NCBI RefSeq assembly: GCF_900142755.1
Contig: NZ_FRCA01000009.1
Span: 50,317-114,316, forward strand
DNA from: Halomonas cupida
GTDB lineage: Bacteria > Pseudomonadota > Gammaproteobacteria > Pseudomonadales > Halomonadaceae
Length of the DNA stretch: 64,000 nt
Direction: 5' to 3'
The number at the start of each line of letters is the position of its first letter. Positions within the stretch are counted from its first letter, which is position 1. Below, in pieces: positions 59,916 to 64,000 of this stretch. The position numbers and the translations under genes are program-made. Under the pieces are notes generated by a model, which made no database searches, was not told where the DNA came from, and was given only the letters and a program-made list of their open reading frames with translations.

Positions 59916-60551
59916 TCAAGGACAAACCACCCACCCCAGCAGAAGAAAACCAAGAGACAGCAGCAGCAGCGTTTCGACCAGCAGGCCCGAGAGTCCATCC
60001 AACTGGACCTGCTTGCGCAGCAGACCATAGGTACCGAAGGACACGGCCAGGGTACAACTGATCCACGGCAGACTACCGAGCTGTACCAGCTGTACGCCGA
60101 TGGCCAGCAGAGCCAGAACGATGGCGGTACCCTGCATGGGTGTGATGCGTTCCTTGAGCACCAGCATGCCGAGGGCCACGTTGACCAGCGGAGTCATGAA
60201 ATAGCCCAGACTGGCCTGCAGCACATGCTGGGTTTCCACCGCGTAGATGTACAGGCCCCAGTTCAGGGCGATCAGAATGGCGCAACACAGCACTCTGCCA
60301 AGTCGCCGCGGATGAGCAAGGGCATCGCGAATCGGCGCCCAACGCCGCAGTACACAAATGACCAGAGCGAGGAACAGGCAGGACCAGAGTACACGATGGG
60401 CCAGGATCTCGAGCGCAGGTACGCCGTCGAACAGGGCGAAAAACAATGGAAACAGGCCCCACATGCTGTAGGCCACCAGTCCCAGCGCTACGCCCCTTGT
60501 CGACTCTGACACCGTCGATTCCGAAACGGTCGATCCCGAAGTTCTGGCCAA
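59916..60551 (-). pseudogene. rarD: RarD-type EamA transporter, C-terminal third hypermutated and stopped
   Basis: RarD belongs to the ten-helix drug/metabolite transporter superfamily. Codons from 60,551 to about 59,958 are normal: GVALGLVAYSMWGLFPLFFA, NWGLYIYAVETQHVLQASLG, YFMTPLVNVALGMLVLKE and GLLVETLLLL. From 59,957 the sequence enters the hypermutated tract and meets an in-frame TGA at 59,916, leaving 211 of about 300 residues. Reading on through that stop, the frame still resembles RarD: CLGF where LGFLQY is expected, VFG at 59,744-59,736 for the conserved VFGE, and LLCLALF for LLTFALI. The original end was probably near 59,650. It is presumably non-functional. Confidence 0.85.
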
Positions 60552-60589
60552 CGGTCATCCTCCCTGAAAAGGCGTCAGGTTAGCATACT

Positions 60590-60780
60590 AACGACGAGCT
60601 ACGAGCTGGCGCATGTTCGTTCCCGACGAATATGCGCACTGCCCACGTCCATGTGGGTCGGCTATTCGTGTTCCCGACACGAACACGCACTTCCCACATC
60701 CATGTGGGTCGGCTATTCGTGTTCCCGACACGAACACGCACTTCCCACATCCATGTGGGTCGCGAGCCAGGAGCCAGGGA
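60590..60780. repeat. Tandem 51-base hairpin repeats upstream of the amidase gene
   Basis: Two 51-base units (starting near 60,660 and 60,711) follow a diverged third. Each unit carries two hairpins, TTCGTGT-TCCCG-ACACGAA and CCCACAT-CC-ATGTGGG. The same hairpin pair occurs singly near 549-600. A GAGCTAC heptamer remnant precedes the array and GAGCCAGGAGCCAG follows it. No gene is visible. Confidence 0.85.
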
Positions 60781-60874
60781 TAACTGGCGGTCGGTAATGG
60801 CTGCGGTCGGCGTCAGGGTCAGTTAGCCTATATAGAGCCCCTGCTGACAATGAACCCATGGTGAGAGATCTGTG

Positions 60875-61705
60875 ATGACACAGTTGCGTACTACTCTGGT
60901 GCAGTGCGACCTGCACTGGGAAGATCCCGAGACCAATTGCCGCCGCCTCGAGGAGCAACTTGGCGATCTGGACAGTGCAGATACTGACTTGATCGTATTG
61001 CCGGAAATGTTTGCCACTGGTTTTACCATGAACTCGCGGGAGATGGCCCAGCCGATGCCATCCAGCAGCGTTGTGGCCTGGCTTCGTGATCAGGCTCGTC
61101 AACGTCGCTGCGTGGTGACCGGCAGCGTAGCCATCGAGGAAGGTGGACGATACTTCAATCGCTTGATCTGGGCGACGCCGGATGGCGAACTCGTGCACTA
61201 TGACAAACGCCATCTCTTCCGCATGGCCGGCGAACACGAGCGCTACGCCATGGGCGATCGTCGAGTGATTGTCGAGCTCAATGGCTTCCGTATTCTACTG
61301 TCGGTCTGCTACGACCTGCGTTTCCCGGTATGGTTGCGACAACAGCCATCGGCGTCTGCACCTTTCGAGTACGATGCGCTGCTTTGCGTTGCCAATTGGC
61401 CCGCGCCTCGTCGTCACCCTTGGCGAGTTCTGCTGCAGGCGAGAGCCATCGAGAATCTGTGCGCAGTGATTGGTGTCAATCGTGTTGGTGAGGATGCCCG
61501 CGGGCTTGGCTATGCTGGCGACTCCATGTTGCTTGATGCTCGGGGCGAGGCGCTGATTGACGGTGGTAACGGTGAAACCATGCTGGCGACCGCGACGCTG
61601 GATCGTGATGAGCTCGAAACATTCCGCCAACGCTTTCCTGCCTGGCAGGATGCCGATGGCTTCTCCTTGATGGATACCCCGGATGTCACGGGAGATCTGT
61701 CCTGA
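60875..61705 (+). CDS. Nitrilase-superfamily amidohydrolase, omega-amidase (YafV) type
   Basis: A 276-residue carbon-nitrogen hydrolase. The catalytic Glu is in IVLPEMFATGF, the Lys in YDKRHLF and the Cys in SVCYDLRFPVW. This spacing and the EMFATGFTM motif fit omega-amidases that clear alpha-ketoglutaramate or ketosuccinamate. The start is the ATG at 60875, just after an in-frame GTG. Its TGA overlaps the ATG of rsuA, so both are translated together. Confidence 0.88.
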   Translation: MTQLRTTLVQCDLHWEDPETNCRRLEEQLGDLDSADTDLIVLPEMFATGFTMNSREMAQPMPSSSVVAWLRDQARQRRCVVTGSVAIEEGGRYFNRLIWATPDGELVHYDKRHLFRMAGEHERYAMGDRRVIVELNGFRILLSVCYDLRFPVWLRQQPSASAPFEYDALLCVANWPAPRRHPWRVLLQARAIENLCAVIGVNRVGEDARGLGYAGDSMLLDARGEALIDGGNGETMLATATLDRDELETFRQRFPAWQDADGFSLMDTPDVTGDLS

Positions 61706-62409
61706 TGCGTCTGGATCGCTTTCTATCGGAAACCACGGATCTTACCCGCGGGCTGGCACGCCGCGTCCTGACTGCTGGAGAAGTCACGGTCAACGGCGAA
61801 GTGGAGCGCAAGGGGGCGCGTCATGTAAATGAAAAAGACGTTGTCTGCTGGCGTGACGAAACGCTCGCCCTGGTCGGGCTGCGCTACGTCATGCTCCACA
61901 AGCCAACAGGAGTGGAATGTACCGCACGACGAGGCCTGTACCCGCGGGTGGTCGATCTGCTCGACCTTCCTCATGCCGAGCGACTGCAGCCGGTAGGGAG
62001 ACTGGATGTCGATACTTCCGGTCTGCTGCTGCTCACTGATGATGGACAGTGGTCACACCGTGTTACCTCTCCGCGTCATCGCTGCGCCAAGGTCTATCAC
62101 GCCAGGCTGGCACGTACGCTAGAAGGTATTGAGGCGGAGAATGCCATTGAACGGTTCGCCGAGGGCATCCTGTTGGACGGCGATGACATACCGACTCGGC
62201 CTGCGGAACTGGAGTGTCTGGGGGAGAAGGAAGTGCGACTGACGATCCATGAGGGTCGCTACCACCAGGTGCGGCGAATGCTGGCAGCGGTCGGTAATCA
62301 TGTCGAGGCTCTGCACCGTGAGTCCATCGGCCAACTGGCGCTTGACCCAGATCTCGCGCCTGGCCAGTGGCGTGAATTGTCTGCCAGGGAAGTGGCGCTG
62401 TTCTATTAA
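61705..62409 (+). CDS. rsuA: 16S rRNA pseudouridine(516) synthase
   Basis: Isomerises U516 of 16S rRNA to pseudouridine. The 234-residue protein has an S4 domain (MRLDRFLSETTDLTRGLARR), the RluA/RsuA catalytic segment VGRLDVDTSGLLLLTDDG with the essential Asp, and YHQVRRMLAAVGN. It starts within the stop codon of the amidase gene. Its own TAA stop lies in the end of structured repeat copy B, so an insertion of that element may have set or trimmed the C-terminus. Confidence 0.93.
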   Translation: MRLDRFLSETTDLTRGLARRVLTAGEVTVNGEVERKGARHVNEKDVVCWRDETLALVGLRYVMLHKPTGVECTARRGLYPRVVDLLDLPHAERLQPVGRLDVDTSGLLLLTDDGQWSHRVTSPRHRCAKVYHARLARTLEGIEAENAIERFAEGILLDGDDIPTRPAELECLGEKEVRLTIHEGRYHQVRRMLAAVGNHVEALHRESIGQLALDPDLAPGQWRELSAREVALFY

Positions 62410-62576
62410 CATGGCAATCAAATAGCTCATCCTGATCGATTTGATTGTCGTCCGCACTACACTGGCACAGATGCGCGGATCTGCTGGTGTGGTGCGGTCT
62501 CGCGTCGGCCTGATGGCCGACGGCAGCACTTCCCTGTGCCGCCATTAACCCAACATGAAAGCATGCCGGGTTAATA
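62404..62576 (-). repeat. Structured intergenic repeat element, copy B (about 170 bases)
   Basis: Inverted relative to copy A at 35,856-35,995 and sharing all its conserved blocks. It carries about 28 extra bases in the middle that form a hairpin (CAGAT-CCGCGC-ATCTG). The ends TATTAAC and GTTAATA are inverted repeats of each other, hinting at a mobile, non-autonomous origin. It overlaps the rsuA stop codon. Confidence 0.75.
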
Positions 62577-62646
62577 ACGTGGCGATGTTCCTGCCGGAGG
62601 TGACGTTGCTCTGGTGGCATCTGATGAACAGCAGTCAACCTGAGGG

Positions 62647-64000
62647 TCAGGAGGGGGCGTCGTCGTGGCTGGCAATGGTGATTCGGGCTCTGCCCTCGGC
62701 CTTGGCGCGATAGAGGGCCTTGTCCGCCAGCAGCAGCAAGGCGTGAGGGTCATTGGTGTTGGCCGGGTAGCTGGCGATGCCGCAGGAAACGGATACTGTG
62801 CCCAGTGATGCTTCTCCGTAACGAAAAGCGGACTCCGAGAGTGCCCTGGTCATGCGCGAGATACGCTGCAGAGCGTCATCGGCCTGAGCGCCTGGCAGCA
62901 ACACCACGAACTCTTCACCTCCCAGGCGGCATACCACATCGATGTCGCGGAAACTATTGGACAGCATCCGTGACACGCTGCACAGCACTGAATCTCCCGC
63001 GGCGTGGCCATGACGGTCATTGAATTGCTTGAAATGGTCGATATCGATGATGGCCAGAGATAGTGGTGAGCGTTTACGTATGGCGATAGCAGCCTCGTGA
63101 GCCATCAGCTCATCGAAGTAACGTCGGTTATGCAGTCCGGTCAAACCATCCTGGTAGGACATGGTGGCCAGCTCTTCCTGCAGGCAAATGCTCGACAGCA
63201 CCAGCGAAAGGCGCCCAATCCCCATCTCGATGAACTGCAGCGTGCGATCACTGTGGGCCGTTCTCCAGTGCTGATTCTCGTGCGGCACCAGGTAGAGGAC
63301 ACCAAGACGCTGAAATTGTTGATTGGCCCGGGGAATGTCCAGCGGCAGCAACCAGTACTGCGATGCTCCACCATCCTCGTTGGTCAGGCGTGAATAGTTC
63401 CGTGAAGGAGACTGGTGGCGGGTCATGGATCCGGGGCGCAGGTGGTCAGCCAGTGACTCGTACGAGGGGAGTGGTGTCTTGAGGGTGTGAGGTGCTTGAT
63501 GATGCTCTGGCCACACCGCGTCGAGTTTCAGGCATCCGGTTTGAGGGTCGAGGCGGTAAAAGGCGCCATGCAGTGGATGAAGGAGGTCGGGCATGGCATC
63601 CACGGTACGTTGCAGTGCGCTTTCGAGAGCGCCGATGCTCTGCAGGCAGTCGATCAGGTGGGCAAGCTCCTGACTCTTGTTGTGCTCAATGGCGAGTAAC
63701 GTGGCTCGCTCGCGCTCCCTCTCGGCATGAGTCTCCAGTGCCTGAGTACGTATTTCGACTTCCCGCTCGAGAAAGCTGTTGAGGTGATGCAGTTCACGTT
63801 GTGAACGTGCGTAGAATCGAAGTGAAATCAACACAATGACCAATGCGAAGACCAGTGCACCGAGATTCACCGGCACGCTGTACCAGTGGACTAGACCATG
63901 GGCGACCAGCATGTCGGTGATCAATACGATGGCGAAGGCGACATAGCTGAGTATCACCAGCCACTGATCGGTGTCGAAAGTACGGTGACGTCGAAACAGG
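62647..64000 (-). CDS. Diguanylate cyclase, 5' end beyond the window
   Basis: A GGDEF enzyme making cyclic di-GMP. The visible part has two membrane segments near its start (ILSYVAFAIVLITDMLVAHG and LGALVFALVIVLISLRFYAR), a coiled coil, a GAF-like middle domain and a C-terminal GGDEF domain. That domain contains DGLTGLHNRRYFD and the active-site loop RLGGEEFVVLLP, which looks catalytically competent. The frame is open to the window edge, so more N-terminal helices, perhaps a 7TM sensor, probably lie outside. It converges on rsuA across repeat copy B. Confidence 0.9.
   Translation of the reverse strand, partial: LFRRHRTFDTDQWLVILSYVAFAIVLITDMLVAHGLVHWYSVPVNLGALVFALVIVLISLRFYARSQRELHHLNSFLEREVEIRTQALETHAERERERATLLAIEHNKSQELAHLIDCLQSIGALESALQRTVDAMPDLLHPLHGAFYRLDPQTGCLKLDAVWPEHHQAPHTLKTPLPSYESLADHLRPGSMTRHQSPSRNYSRLTNEDGGASQYWLLPLDIPRANQQFQRLGVLYLVPHENQHWRTAHSDRTLQFIEMGIGRLSLVLSSICLQEELATMSYQDGLTGLHNRRYFDELMAHEAAIAIRKRSPLSLAIIDIDHFKQFNDRHGHAAGDSVLCSVSRMLSNSFRDIDVVCRLGGEEFVVLLPGAQADDALQRISRMTRALSESAFRYGEASLGTVSVSCGIASYPANTNDPHALLLLADKALYRAKAEGRARITIASHDDAPS

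Larger units (their letters stand above)
49195..59957. other. Strand-asymmetric hypermutated tract of about 10.8 kb
   Basis: Throughout this tract the + strand is nearly T-free. In four 60-base lines that I counted by hand (from 50,041, 51,181, 55,381 and 57,301) it holds 92 A, 90 C, 49 G and 9 T, while both flanks are balanced at about 60% G+C. Both edges lie inside protein genes, bkdA2 and rarD, whose remaining codons can still be aligned in register across the edge. Changes are mostly G or T to A or C on this strand. Lack of T (or of A on the other strand) removes stop codons, so long open frames occur on both strands and are not evidence of genes. No transposase, integrase, direct repeats or attachment sites were seen at the edges. 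Confidence 0.85.

Noticed and set aside
49195..59957. Horizontally acquired island or prophage
   Set aside because: There is no integrase, tRNA junction or repeat at the edges, G+C is unchanged, and flanking genes continue in register into the tract. Insertion would not preserve the E1 beta stop position and E2 motifs.
49195..59957. Diversity-generating retroelement variable region
   Set aside because: Adenine-specific change on the minus strand looks similar at first, but the tract is two orders of magnitude longer than known variable repeats, also changes minus-strand C, and no template repeat or reverse transcriptase is visible.

Overview
The window looks like a chromosomal segment of a Halomonas-like gammaproteobacterium. 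The evidence is housekeeping gene content and order (tig-clpP-clpX-lon-hupB-ppiD; glnS-cysS; metG next to an rsxB-like gene and nth), about 60% G+C with G/C-ending codons, and an OsmU-type compatible-solute importer. Assignment to genus is inference.

Layout. 1-8.6 kb: heptamer repeats, argF, grxD, rnt, argG, a HlyU-family gene, a GST, and a sulfur cassette (exported rhodanese, YeeE/YedE transporter, small membrane protein). 8.7-14.4 kb (minus strand): nth, a membrane-anchorless rsxB-like gene, metG, thiI and a small unknown gene. 14.8-21.1 kb: a type I secretion operon (TolC-OmpA fusion, ABC exporter, HlyD adaptor) ending in a LuxR regulator. 21.2-23.4 kb: mtnN-luxS and folD. 23.9-24.5 kb: four tRNA genes (Pro, Arg, His, His). 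24.8-33.3 kb: the protein quality-control block tig, clpP, clpX, lon, hupB, ppiD. 33.5-42.8 kb: a GGDEF-EAL protein, a repeat element, a CobW GTPase, lpxH, ppiB, glnS, cysS and a DUF1853 gene. 42.9-46.6 kb: a four-gene OsmU/Yeh ABC importer. 47.1-49.3 kb: bkdA1-bkdA2. 59.9-64 kb: rarD, an omega-amidase-like gene, rsuA, a second copy of the repeat element, and a diguanylate cyclase cut by the window edge.

The exceptional part is 49,195-59,957. For about 10.8 kb the + strand is almost free of T and poor in G (about 38% A, 38% C, 20% G, 4% T in the lines I counted), while G+C stays near that of the flanks. Because every stop codon contains T (and A when read on the other strand), all six frames become spuriously open. 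I do not think this is an inserted element. It reads as the native locus after massive substitution without indels. The last codons of bkdA2 keep their register to the stop codon. Directly downstream, the E2 acyltransferase gene can still be read: lipoyl-domain register, lipoyl-lysine site and the DG of the HxxxDG site are in place, although its start codon is ACG. At the other edge the missing C-terminal third of RarD is recognisable through in-frame stops. The changes are mainly G or T to A or C on the + strand (equivalently A or C to G or T on the minus strand), transitions and transversions alike, with sharp edges inside two genes. This is either an undescribed tract-wise, strand-specific hypermutation or an assembly or consensus artefact; raw reads would decide. 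No mutator enzyme is recognisable in the window.

The branched-chain keto acid dehydrogenase encoded here is probably non-functional, since E2 and the tail of E1-beta are destroyed. The intergenic spaces elsewhere are rich in heptamer tandem arrays and hairpin repeats that recur at several loci.
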